DNA of 47,633 bases from Bigelowiella natans CCMP2755 (GCA_000320545.1 ADNK01001387.1:55001-102633), one strand, 5' to 3'. Counted from the first letter of the stretch, positions 12,972 through 24,580 are shown. Numbers and translations: made by a program. Notes: generated by a model from the sequence alone, not told the origin.

Positions 12972-14057
12972 CGGCAGCAGCGGCATGTTTGTCAGCATCA
13001 TGATCGATGTCTGCGATGAAATGGCGTCATTTCAACAAAAACGACCATGTGCAGGCTGCTGAAGATACTTTGACTTTAATATTATTATTATTATTATTTA
13101 TTATTATTATCATCATTACTTTGCTTGGGCTTCCTTAGCATCGGGTGTTGCCGCACGCAGTGCACTCTTCGCAGCCTTGAAGAAAAGAAGAAACAGATTC
13201 TATTGTTTAAATCCGAGCGACAGATACATTTTAATTAACCTCTCTCTGCTTTCGTCATCATTTAGTGTTACATTTCTTACCATTTTAGTACTAGTACTTC
13301 GTCATTATTCTCTCTCTTATTATTATTATTATTATTATCATCATCATTATCATTATCTGAAGTGGTAGTAACCTTGGAATCTTGGATATAACCGACAAGC
13401 AGTCGAGGCTTGTACTTACGCATTACGTCTAAGCAATTGCAAGTAAGTAGTGGCGGTGAAATATGAATACTGTAGTAGTAGTAGTAGTCCGTTGATGTAT
13501 CTTTTCAGTTAGTAAGTAAGCTCCGCAAAGCAGCAGCAACAACAACATTAAAAGCAATTTGGACTGTAAAAAGAAATAACATGTACACTACACAACCTGG
13601 GCCATGGAAAAGCCCGTACTTCTTTGTTACATCCTTCCCAGCCTAAAAATTAATAATAGAGACTTATTATTATTCACATTTAAGCTCACGTAGGTATGTG
13701 TGTGCATTGTCGTCGTCGTCGTCGTCGTCGTATTATTATTATCATCATCACTACTACTAATACTACTACTACTGATAATAATAATCATAATAATGACAAG
13801 CAGCACCTCTTGAGCCAGGACCAAACGGCCACCTGGGTGAGCGTCAACAAAGTCACTGATGTCAAACACCTACAAATAATGGAGTATGATACTCAACAAA
13901 TTAAGGAGGAGGAGGAGGAGGGGGAGGGGGGGGACTAAATCTTTACATAGCTACTTTTTGAGTATTTGTAACCTGTCCGTCGATGATGACCCACATGTCA
14001 CCCTCATTGCTGTGCTTTCCAACCTCCTCCCTAGTGAACGTCTGAGGCATGATGACG

Positions 14058-14089
<32 letters not shown>

Positions 14090-14177
14090 CATGGTCAACC
14101 TGTCGAATAATAATAAGTGTACGATATGGTGCATCCATAGAACGCGTGCACTAGCATACCTTGATTTCCTCACTCAT
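8959..14177 (-). CDS. Cytochrome b5/acyl-CoA dehydrogenase fusion, probably peroxisomal
   Basis: There are seventeen exons: 14177-14160, 14041-13973, 13869-13807, 13642-13597, 13428-13373, 13175-13120, 12831-12628, 12191-12116, 11983-11909, 11576-11516, 11351-11230, 10829-10674, 10486-10355, 10192-10157, 9921-9789, 9443-9350 and 9241-8959. All phases agree and give 559 residues. Residues 1-80 are cytochrome b5, with heme ligands His40 (HPGG) and His63 (LFHGPD). Residues ~150-545 are an acyl-CoA dehydrogenase with [13 protein letters not shown] (family signature 1) and the [11 protein letters not shown]...YRDVRAY signature. At the MCAD catalytic-Glu position the sequence is IPGGSEE, so Gly replaces it. 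Glu405 (NHERW) sits where LCAD and isovaleryl-CoA dehydrogenase place their base, so I infer that subtype. The C-terminus is SRM, a known plant-type PTS1. The enzyme makes the first double bond in acyl-CoA using FAD; the heme domain may accept electrons. It is head-to-head with the SKL-tagged protease. Confidence 0.92.
9691..9768. repeat. (CTG)n(CTA)n repeat in dehydrogenase intron
   Basis: A compound CTG, CTA, then CTG triplet tract. It lies 3' (minus strand) of the donor at 9788, in the intron between the 15th and 16th exons. Confidence 0.9.
12866..12982. repeat. (GGA)n and (AGC)n repeats in dehydrogenase intron
   Basis: A run of GGA triplets (about 12870-12912) and a run of AGC/GGC triplets (about 12943-12982) lie in one intron between the 6th and 7th exons. 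Confidence 0.88.
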
Positions 14178-15259
14178 TTTTGCTAACTTCTGGTTCGTGT
14201 TATGGACACCTGAGCATTGAATTTACATAGGAGATGGTTGACAGTGGTAGTATGCCATGCAGAAGGAAAAAGTTGCCTCGTCGATGACTTCATCGATCTA
14301 TGTCTCTGCTCCTTTAGATCTATCATAGTACCTGGTCTAGTCGGCACTCTGCGTGTGTGTGTGTGTTTGTGTTGTGTGTGTGTGGGTGTGGGTGTGTGTG
14401 TATGCAATTGTGCTAATATTTTGTACGTGATTGATGCATTTATCATCATATCGTTATTTTTCCAACAAATCCTATTCAAAATCCCCTCAAATTCTCATCA
14501 GTGTTTAGGATTTTCATACCAGGTGTCCAAATGAAACGTTAAATGTTATTTGTACGACATGCACAAAGTAGTATTTGCACAACAAAATCCCCTAGATTTC
14601 CTAGGATTTCCTGGATTTCTATGTCAATAGATCTATCTAGATCTACATCCGATGGACGTAGTCCGATTCGTAGCAAGTGCTTCAAAGAGGGGTACTCTCG
14701 TGCATGAATGATCTAGAATAGAAGATAAAGTCGAATAATAATAATGTGAACCCTGATGATAATAATAAGAAGGTTTTACACTGGTTCTGTGCAAGCCACA
14801 CTTGTCTTAGATCTACATATAAAAGAAGAGTCCTATCATATTCTGTGTTTCAACAGGGGGGTACTCATAACATATTTGAATACATCTACTCCCGACAAGT
14901 AGACGTTTTTGACCCATTTGGGTCTATGTTGATTCCCGCATGTCCAAAATATGTCCATTTTTCTGGCTACTTGCAAATGAAATAATACCGCATTCTGAAT
15001 CATCTAGTTTTTGGCATGAGACAAATCCATTTACAAGTCGCAATATCACCGTGAGAACAATGTTTAAAAATGGATCCCATTTTTGTGTATTCAAGACCTC
15101 CAACAAGGAATTCTTAGTAGATCTTCTCGTAGATATATTACGCGTACGAACATGATGAAAAAGTTGTCGTCGTAGAACATAAATTCAGGGGGGTTTTCCT
15201 AAATACTCCCACAATTGTCCTGCACGAGACTAGTAGTCGAGAGGAGCCACACCACAAAA
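14178..15259. promoter_or_regulatory. Shared divergent promoter region of the two PTS1 genes
   Basis: This 1.08-kb head-to-head spacer lies between the ATG of the b5-dehydrogenase (minus) and the ATG of the HtrA protease (plus). It contains a GT/GGT microsatellite (14353-14402), a cluster of TAGATCTA-type palindromic words (14624-14647), and a purine-TTCCTAGG repeat near 14590-14615. I see no convincing gene inside; the 79-aa frame at 14746 has no intron or family support. Because both products carry peroxisomal signals, common elements here are plausible, but that is inference. Confidence 0.45.
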
Positions 15260-17424
15260 ATGGCAGCTGAGTTGCATCGATCCTACAGGGAAGTGGTTCA
15301 GCCCTCCCTCCAGGCTGTCGTATCCATCTACACCAGCGGAAAGGTCTCTCCCCAACCTGAATTTCCCCTCGAATCGACGATATCTGATCGCAGTGATCTG
15401 TGCCAAGCATTCGTAACAACCGCAATGATCTGTTTTAGTTGCATACCTGTAAGACTGTGGTAGCATCTGTAAATTTTGCTCATGTCTAATTTGTATGTCC
15501 AACGAATATATGTTATTTTTAATGGCTTCGTCGTCGTCGTCGTCGTCGTCGTCTTTTCACGTGTAGGTGTCCGAAGAGGCGAAGAAGAATTTCCAGTTTG
15601 GACCCTTCAAATTTTTCGAAATACCTGAGAATGATGATGGGCCTCCCCCACAAAAACTACGGCAGGCATTGGGATCTGGCGTCATAGTCAGAAAGAATGG
15701 CCTGGTTGTTAATATCTAACAGCACGATTATTTTGCACCAAATCATAAACAGTACGAAGCATTTGAAGAAGAAGAAGAAGAAGCAGAAGAAGAGAGGCGA
15801 TATGGCGAATCAAACGCTGCTTCGTCAGCAGATTTAAGAAACGAGGAAATCCAATTTTGTATCATTTTGGGCTGCTCCACATTTCCTCTCTTTTACATCA
15901 CTGCAGGTTATCACGAACAACCACGTTATCAAAGCTGCCGATGAGATCAAGGTTGTCCTCCTTAAAACAACAACAATATGCGACCAGCAAGCCGTAACGC
16001 TATAAAAGGCGACGACACTATGCTATAATGGTTCTTCTTCTTCTTCTTCTTCTGACCATAATCACTTATGATGTGTGACATAATGTGCAGGTAGTAATGG
16101 TGGATGGACGCACCTTCGATGCGAAAGTTATTGTCAAAGATGCAGATTGCGGTATGAAAGTCCTCGTGATTGCTGTTAAAATTCCATACCAAATAAACAT
16201 CTGAACACCTGAATAGAGATAATCTAAAATGCAACGACACACGCTACAACAAATAATTTTGATAAAGGAAGATAATGTTTGTTTCTACCTTCTCTACTCG
16301 TAATCATGTTACCAATTATTATGTAGATCTTGCGGCGCTGCGACTTGTGAAGGTTATTCTTCGCCATCCCAAGACAACATCCCTTGTCGTAGGATGGGGG
16401 GTTATTTCCTTTACAAAATAATCAGTACCATATTTATGGAGACTATATCATCAGTTCCAAATATTTATAGACTGCAAAGAATGCATATCATCAGTAGTAT
16501 CAAATATTATTTGTAGACTGCACAGAATGCTCATTATTTTGAAGTTGACTTCCCGATGATTGAGTTGGGTCTTGGGCATGCTGTAGAGGTAGTAGTGTTA
16601 CTGCTAGCAGTAGTAGTAGTAGTAGTGCGGCCACCTTTACTTATTGGAACTATGAAGAGACAAATTCTTAAATCCATTGTTCTTTTCTCACTCCATCACA
16701 TCACAGGTGGGAGACGTCTGCCTCGCCATTGGAAACAACTTAGGGTTACAAGGCACGGTGACTCAAGGTGCTACTATGAGTGCTGTAAAGCTCGTATGTT
16801 TGTACGTAGTAGCCTCCAACAAAGCAGCAGTAGCACTGGGCTGCATGGGTGGAGGGATGGTTTCTGCTAGTTTATAAATGAAAGAGGAGGAGGAGGAGGA
16901 GGAGGAGGAGGAGGAGTATAGTCGTCGTCTACACCTTCCTCTTACTACTACTCCTATTCCACTACTATACACATCCCTCCTCCCTACCTACCTCTTTCGC
17001 CCATCAGGAATAATTCCACTACTATACACATCCCTCCCTACCTCCCTCTTCCCCCCATCAGGAATAATCTCAGCGGTAGGTCGTTTTATGGACAACAAAC
17101 AGCCAGATAGTAGTAGAAGGACGGCGGCAAGATCGAAACTACGGGTTCCATTGATACAGACCTCAGCTTCGATCAATCCTGGCAGCAGTGGGGGAGCTCT
17201 AGTGGATATGAACGGCCACCTAATCGGCATAAATACTGCCATTGTATGTAGTAACAAAATGTGAAAGATGATTGTACCACTCCTCCCTTATCACTCATCC
17301 TCATATTACTGAAAAATAATCTTGCAGCACAAAATGATGAGAAGATGCTCTTTCTTCCTCCTCCTCCTACCGCTATTACTGCTACTACAACTACCAATAC
17401 TACAACTACCAATACCACTATACC

Positions 17425-17462
<38 letters not shown>

Positions 17463-17690
17463 AACTACTAGGTAACACCTTCTCGAGGCAATGTAGGGCT
17501 TGCCTTTGCCGTACCTGCCAATTACATTCTTCCAATTCTAGCAGCTGTAGATGCTAATGAGCCCTCGATTAAAAGGTAGGTATGGATGATATCATCATGT
17601 TTATGATCACATCACTGGCAGCAATAATATTTCCAATCAACAACAGCAGTATATTGCGTATGTGCTATCCTCTGTGCGTTTTATTATGTA

Positions 17691-17733
<43 letters not shown>

Positions 17734-17939
17734 TGTGTGTGTGCGCTACTGCTGCTGCTGTGCTGTGACATGACTGATATTTCTTCAGTGGTTGTTTTTC
17801 CTTCTTATTTTTGTTTTGTCAATTCTTCCCAGCTAATACTCCCTTGTTTCTCATTATGATTCAGATTCTTTCTTATTGTTCTTTTCAGGCCATTTATCGG
17901 TCTCACTCTTGGGCAGAATCCATGGCCTAAGAAAGTCTG

Positions 17940-17970
<31 letters not shown>

Positions 17971-18435
17971 AAAATAGATACATTATCGTCTGCTACTGCA
18001 AGTACTACTGTTACTATTTGTACTAGTATCACAATTATTGGCATTTCAAAGTAATGCTGCACATATTCTCAAATATGATTAGTACCGGACACATGATCTC
18101 CTGGTCCTCCCATTCTCTCGACCTATCGAGAAAATAGATGATAGTTTTTCTGCTGCTGCTTCTTCTTCCCTCATTATCATTATCATCACTCTATTGTTGT
18201 TGTTGTTGTTGTCTGCTGTCATAAGGGGATCTTAGTTCATGGTGTGATGAGAGATGGCCCTGCTGGAAGGGCAGGGGTATTTATTATATGTTTGACAATG
18301 TTAAGCAGCTGCTGCTAATGATGATGAGGAGGAGGAGGAGGAGGAGGAGGAGGAGGAAGAAGAAATGGAGAAGCAAGAGGGGAGGAAGGATGGATAAACG
18401 TCACATCTGGAATATATTTTCACATGATCTTATAA

Positions 18436-18475
<40 letters not shown>

Positions 18476-18931
18476 CCATGTATACGTTACATACCAACCT
18501 CCTGTAATCAATCTTGTGGGGTTGTTTGGAAGGTATTGGCAAAGGACATCATTCTAAAGCTAAATAACACACCGACTCTCGATTCGGTGATGATGTTAAA
18601 AGCAGCAGCAGCAGTGACATAATAACTAGGAACAGCAAGAGAAGGGAGGGGAGGGAACCGGTGGTCTTCCATGATGCTGCGAAATATGATGATGATGATG
18701 ATGATGATTTCACACATAACAAAAGCAATAGCCCTTTTCTCTATGGATTGAGTAATATATTGATTACGAGAGTGCTACTTCCCTTCGCTAGTAGTGTATA
18801 TGTAGCAGAACAAGTAGCATTTGTTATAAATAGCTTAGGAGCACATAATATTATTAATAATTGTGATCATCATCATCATCATCACTACTAATATACTGAC
18901 TTGGTTGGCGAATGCTTGGTGGTTTCTCTCT

Positions 18932-18964
<33 letters not shown>

Positions 18965-19190
18965 CAAGGATCGATTCTTAATGATGATAGCCTTACAAAA
19001 TATTGGATCAAGTGTGCAACTGAAGGTGATAGAAGTATGCTAGTAATGAGGATGGTGATGATGATGATGATGACAATGATGATGGTTTTATATGAGAAGG
19101 TAAATATTGTATCAACATGCATTTGAACGAGTGATCATTCTTATAGAGCTTGGTGCGATATATGCTACTGTGACACGCTCTCTCTCTCTA

Positions 19191-19257
<67 letters not shown>

Positions 19258-20702
19258 TACACACAGCAGCAGCAGCAGCTATAAGGATATCTTCCCATCA
19301 TTTATATCAATATACTCCCAATATATGATGATGATGATTGAGGTTGACCGGAATGGACAAGAAAAGATGATTAGTATCACAATCGGCGTCTGGAAGCCAG
19401 CAAAGGACAAATTGCTGGTAATTAACTAACTAGAATGAGTATGAAGAAGATAAGACAAACGAATTAAGGAAGTAATGAAGACGACAAGCAGCACCAAGAT
19501 AATGACATAAATGACAATATACCTTAGTCGAAATGAGGAGAAGATAGATATCAAGTAGTATTGAGATGCAGATCATCCTGGTGTCCAATGATGATGATGA
19601 TAAAGAGAAGCACACTACTACTACTACTACTACTACTACTACCCATGCTGCTTGTCTATCTTCTACAGGTAGTCAAAGACGAAACAAATCCGCTGGATGG
19701 AACCACTCTAGCAGAGGTGCAAGAAGAACATGAGAGAGGGGGGGAATTCACCATTATTTGTGTATGATTTTATTGCCTAATGTTGTTTGGTAGATGAACC
19801 CTGGTTTGAACGGTGAGTTGGGACTAGATCCACAGCTGCAAGGTGTCGTGGTACTCAAGGTCTGTCTGTCATCAACAAACAAAATCAACCAATAATATAT
19901 AAGTAAATAGGGGGAGGAAGATGCAGAAGAGTGGAGAGTGAATACTACTACTTCTATGCTACTACTACTACTAACAACAACAACAACAGTAATAATAACA
20001 ACAACAACAGTAATAATAATAGTCACAATAATAACAATAATAATGTCCATCATCGTCATCGTCATCATTATCATCATCATCATCATCATCATCATGCATA
20101 AACCACTAATGGACCACTACTACTACCACTATAAGGTTGCTGGTGGTTCGAGTGCCGCTGGCCTATTCCAGACAGGCGACCGAATCCTAAAGATAGGGAC
20201 GAGTACGGTATACATTATGATGATCATGATGATGATGATCCTGCCGTCTTATCCTATGATGATCAGAGTAACTTCTGCTATTATTTCGGATCTAAATAAT
20301 GTGTATTGCTACGGATTTTATAAATTGTGTTACAATTGTTATCTTTATGGTGATAAATAGATTAAAACACTCGAGGATCTCACCCGTGCAGTCGAGAAGA
20401 ATATTGGTAAATTATCTGCAGCAACGACGCTGAAAATTAGGTGATTATATCATCGTTCTCGTGAGCAGTATCATCAATGTTTGTCGGACGACGAATAGTC
20501 GTTCGGTCCCCACCTATTTGGTAATGCTGCATGCGTATAATAACCATCTCTGAAATCAGTTGCTGAAAGAATATTTATCTGCTGCTGCTGCTGCTGCTTC
20601 TGCTTCTTCTTCGTCTTATTCACCGTCTTACGTAGGGTTGCTCGCGGGAGTGTTGTGATCGAGTTCCGCCTTAGCCTCAGGCCGTTGAAGTCAAAACTGT
20701 AG
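15260..20702 (+). CDS. HtrA/Deg-type serine protease with two PDZ domains and C-terminal SKL
   Basis: There are nineteen exons: 15260-15343, 15567-15704, 15907-15951, 16091-16151, 16327-16352, 16526-16588, 16707-16767, 17062-17243, 17472-17575, 17889-17934, 18226-18276, 18533-18586, 18969-19034, 19343-19417, 19669-19716, 19794-19859, 20136-20207, 20361-20440 and 20636-20702. They give 462 residues with every junction in phase. The catalytic triad is His80 (TNNHVI), Asp110 (CDLAALR) and Ser202 ([16 protein letters not shown] instead of the usual GNSGG). PDZ1 spans ~residues 271-345 ([22 protein letters not shown]). PDZ2 spans ~370-455 ([22 protein letters not shown]). No N-terminal signal or transit peptide is visible with this ATG. 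The protein ends in SKL, the canonical PTS1, so I infer a peroxisomal matrix protease for processing or quality control. A duplicated acceptor before exon 8 (17008 versus 17062) could insert 18 residues in frame. Confidence 0.93.
16953..17068 (+). repeat. Tandem duplication carrying a 3' splice site
   Basis: Two ~55-bp copies of the end of the HtrA intron 7 and the first bases of exon 8 lie in tandem. Both end in CCATCAGGAATAAT, giving acceptors at 17006-17007 and 17060-17061, exactly 54 bp apart. The sequence between them stays open in the exon 8 frame, so both acceptors are usable in principle. Confidence 0.9.
17697..17728. repeat. (AT)n microsatellite
   Basis: An uninterrupted AT dinucleotide run in the HtrA intron after exon 9. 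Confidence 0.95.
18324..18475. repeat. (GGA)n and (CA)n microsatellites in HtrA intron
   Basis: GGA triplets (about 18326-18357) and an ACAC run (about 18438-18472) both lie in the intron between exons 11 and 12. Confidence 0.92.
19173..19265. repeat. (CT)n(CA)n compound microsatellite in HtrA intron
   Basis: A long CT run passes directly into CA repeats and then CAG triplets, in the intron between exons 13 and 14. Confidence 0.92.
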
Positions 20703-22134
20703 AGGCATAGGGGGGGGGCTCTATCTATCATTCGTCATCATAGAACAAGGCTTGGACAATAAGCGATTACACACTGCTGTGTACAACCACTGGTCCTCGT
20801 TGCATGGATTATGCAATAAGTAGTCCATTCAAAAGAAATCACCTTGCGGTGGATCACCGAATCTTGCACTGGGGTATATGTGGAATTTAGGCAAGGTTGT
20901 TACACGATGGTGATGTATAGATGATAGTGATGATGATGATGATGATGATGAAATGCAGCAAGCTAGCAAGCAGCATGGCACGCCAGATTATTGTGACAAT
21001 TAATGATGCGCTTTGACGTACAATGACCGACCAGGGAGAGGGCGACGCGCCGCCAGGATGCGACGTACGCGACGTACATGCGTGCGCACGTGCATGCAGG
21101 GCCTTTATAAGGGGCGGTACAGCGACTGCCTGCAACATGATCGATGGTGCATGTATATACACATAAGCGCTGTACGTAGCCTCTGCCTTGCATGTACACG
21201 TACAGCTTTAACATAGGATGACCAATGCTATATGAAAAGATTTAATCACTCATTGTATATCTCTGTCTCATAGATGCATGTTGCTTCTTGCATGCGCGGG
21301 CTAGCGCGCGCGAGCGGGGGCGTTTTGTTCGAAGCAGCGCACATGTACGGTTGGCGGTTACGTTACATGCATATTGTGATTGCACGTACAGCCTAACTAG
21401 CTAGCTAGCACACATTAACACATGTAGACACATTGAATGATCGAAGCAACATCCGCTCGCGGCAGCTGTTGATTAATGTTCCTATGACAGACACTCTATC
21501 TACGCAAAACTAGAAAAGCGTACACACACACACACACACACACACATACGCACTATCACATGTGGATCCCATTGTATGTACAGATGCATCTGGATTATTT
21601 GCATGGTACATGCATGCAACAAGTAGTTTGAAGCTCAAGACTCGTGAACTTTTTCGCCGTGCATGTAGTTTGAAGCTCAAGACTCGTGAACTTTTTCGCC
21701 TCCAAACAAGTGCGTTAATTTTATTTGTTTTTCATGTTTACGCACGGATAAAACATCCTGTATGCAATTATCATAATTATATATCATTTATCTAACTAAC
21801 ATATCATCATTCCTCGCTGTTACTACTACTACTACAGCTGCTCTCTGAGGCCCTCCGTCGCTTCCTTGGACTAACGTTCCCGTTGGCAAACTTACTCGGT
21901 ACCATAATTTCATCACTCAAGACAGACCGTTTGAGTAACTTACTCACGGCATGTATCTGAATCGTGGAGTAAATATATGTTATTTCATCGGTTACCCAGC
22001 ATCACAGAAAGAGTGCCGACAATGTCACTATTATTACGATAGTTGGTATGGAATTTAGAGTTATTATTCTAGGAATTAATATTAGGTTTGATACAAATAG
22101 ACGACAGGTAAGCATAATAAATAAATCTTTATTC
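20703..22134. other. Convergent intergenic region with TGCA-rich, GC-richer island
   Basis: This is the spacer between the SKL stop of the protease and the stop of the next minus-strand gene. The part at about 20960-21720 is rich in TGCA, ATGCAT, ACGTAC, CGCGCG and GCTAGC words, with a CA microsatellite at 21522-21545. A 35-bp sequence is repeated in tandem at 21624-21658 and 21666-21700. An exon-like open stretch follows at 21836-21960. Otherwise I see no gene. Confidence 0.6.
21624..21700. repeat. 35-bp tandem duplication in intergenic island
   Basis: Two perfect 35-bp copies, each beginning TAGTTTGAAGCTC and ending TTTTTCGCC, with a 42-bp period. No coding role is apparent. Confidence 0.9.
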
Positions 22135-22354
22135 TTATTGTTCTTTTTCTACCGAGTTCGCACCCCCAGTCCTTCCACGGCAAACACGCCCCGCTGAACC
22201 TCCAAAATGCATCTTTTCATTAATTTCTTGCTTTTTGGGCTCATCGAATGAGCTTTCAGACTTCCGAAGACGACGATTCAGCATAGTTGAATGAAGCGGC
22301 CTATATTTCGAATTATCAAGGATGATTATGTTCTAGCCTTATTATTATTATCGA

Positions 22355-22390
<36 letters not shown>

Positions 22391-22819
22391 TACTACTCGC
22401 AATTTGTGAACAGCCAACCACCTTGCGAATATGTCAGGGGACATTGGCGGTGATACTACTTCATTTGAGAGTAGTGGTGGGGACACCCGTGCCTCAGACA
22501 GCGGGCTGAGTTGGATTTGCTGGTGCGCTGGATTCGGCCTCGCATTGTCATATTTATAGTGCTGGCTGCTGTGTAGATGATGATGGTCAGAGCGATGACT
22601 CACCACCATCGATGTTTGATGCTGATGATCCTGGGTACTGCACCGAATGGTGGAGAATGAAGTTGGGGGTTCAGGGGTGTTTCTTGGAGCTTCAATATCT
22701 AAAAAGTGATGATGTCAGAAGAAGACAAGGTGTGAAAGAATGCAAGCTCACTGACGAATTGATGATGGCGAAGAATCATCCATCCGAGGTTGTGTCCAAA
22801 ATGCACGCCACCGAGTCAT
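22135..22819 (-). CDS. Hypothetical 168-residue protein, three exons
   Basis: Exons are 22819-22756, 22698-22422 and 22300-22135; phases 1 and 2 match and the sum is divisible by three. The start is ATG at 22819 (MTRWRAFWTQPRMDD). The product is hydrophilic. Its middle is rich in Pro, Ser, His and Gln (APRNTPEPPTSFSTIR, RVSPPLLSNEVVSPPMSPD, with several SP/TP sites that suit proline-directed phosphorylation). The last exon is basic (MLNRRLRKSESSFDEPKKQE) and ends in GGANSVEKEQ. AATAAA follows the stop within a few bases on the coding strand, consistent with a polyadenylation signal. It has no membrane segment, signal peptide or recognised family. It diverges from the Q-rich gene to the right. 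Upstream coding exons cannot be excluded. Confidence 0.6.
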
Positions 22820-23442
22820 AAGAGAACTACAAATCTCAGTGATATACTGAGAGTTGCTAGTATAGAATGATATGTCCGCATGCTCCGGACTATTTGTGAG
22901 AAAATGATGAACCTGCTACAGCGTACAATGAATAATATTGTTCAAGAGGGTGCTGAAGTAGTAGCAACCTGAGAGTGTTTGGTGGACAATACAACTGGAT
23001 TGAAAACTGCGATACAGACTATGATCAAGCCGTATATCCTATATCTCCTTCTTCCCACTCCAAAAGGATTCTGTTTATCGAGCAGCCTTGTCCCCCCTCC
23101 TCCCGCCATTTTCTCGTGCTGCGAACGTACCAGCGAATCTGCCGTTCAATTGGAAGACAAATGCCCTTGGTTTTATCATCGCGTCTTGCTTATTTTGAGG
23201 AAAAATCAATAATCTGGACGTGTTTCCCGCCTTTCCAAACACATTTGTAAAAAATACGAGGGCTTGATTGTAAAAATCCGCCTGCATTTGTTTATTGAAT
23301 ATTGGTGCGACAAGAGAAATTATTACGAAATGAAAAGGAGCCCGGCATCTCTTTCTGTAGAAGTAACGTAGTTGTAACGGCGTACTACGACAAACCACGA
23401 ACCACCCACTCCTCAAAGGCTCAAAGGACGACTTCAAAACAA
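22820..23442. promoter_or_regulatory. Divergent promoter region with E2F-like TTTCCCGCC
   Basis: This 620-bp head-to-head spacer contains TTTCCCGCC at 23223-23231 and TCCCGCCATTTT at 23101-23112, both resembling E2F-type elements of cell-cycle genes in plants and animals. The match is by eye only. Open frames on both strands here have no family or splice support. Confidence 0.35.
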
Positions 23443-23890
23443 ATGGCTTCCCGCGAAGTTGTGTCGTTATTGCACCCCCCTCAGAGATCTCCCCATCATA
23501 GCGGCGGAATTTCCACGAAATGGGTGGTACCATAAATCCAATTTAGAAGGCAAAAATATCCTTTTCTGGATAGCTATTATTACATATTTTGCTGCTTCAT
23601 AACGATGATAATCATCGTAACCAAATACATACGGTATCTTGCGTTTTTGTGTAAAAACTTAATCCTGTGAGTTTATAACTTCTGAAATGATTGAATCACG
23701 CTCTTTCAGCATCGTCAACAACAACAACAACAACATCAACAACAGTGGTCGCTAAATTACGACTCGGGTCGGAGTTATCAACCACTGCCACCATCTTCAG
23801 CGCCATCAGGCCGTACGATCGAAGTTATCGGTGCATTTCCTTCGCTTGTACATCTTCATAAAGCGTGGTCTTCCTACCAGGTAACGATAG

Positions 23891-23960
<70 letters not shown>

Positions 23961-24508
23961 ACTTAATTTCTGACGGAGCCACCACCCTTGAGTACTGTTG
24001 TGCGGTGTTAGTGGTTACAAAGTGTATCGATAAGAGCTTGCTTCATTTTTCTGAGTTCATCGGCAAAACCATTTACTTAATGTTGCTGTTTTTAAACATA
24101 TTATTTATTTCAATAATTAATTTTATTATAATTATTATTGTTATATATCTAGAGCTGGATCGATGTCAATCAGGATGTACGCTCTCAAGAGTTTTGCGAT
24201 CTTCAGCAGAAGTTAGATCAGCAAGTAGCAGGTGATGACAATTATCTCATAACTGTTCCCCATATATACATTTGATGTAAAGGAAACTACAATTACGTAC
24301 AATGATGAATTATTTGCTCGTGTTTCGATATGTTTGTGTATAAATCCAAGAATACTAGAAATATGGTAAAATAATAACACACACTTTTGATTCAGCTCTC
24401 GCATCATCGCCACTGAAGGATAAATCAAAGGTGCACATAGTACTACTACAAGATCCGATAAAAAATAAAGTTCAGGAGGAGTCTTGTGCTGACTGTTACA
24501 AATAACCT

Positions 24509-24546
<38 letters not shown>

Positions 24547-24548
24547 TC

Positions 24549-24580
<32 letters not shown>

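Noticed and set aside
14746-15155. Short frames between the dehydrogenase and protease genes as an extra gene
   Set aside because: No family features, overlapping frames on both strands, and no splice signals joining them to the protease.
23075-23533. 152-codon open frame on the minus strand
   Set aside because: It overlaps the likely first exon of the plus-strand Q-rich gene and the E2F-like promoter words, shows no family features and has no splice links; I judge it a chance frame.
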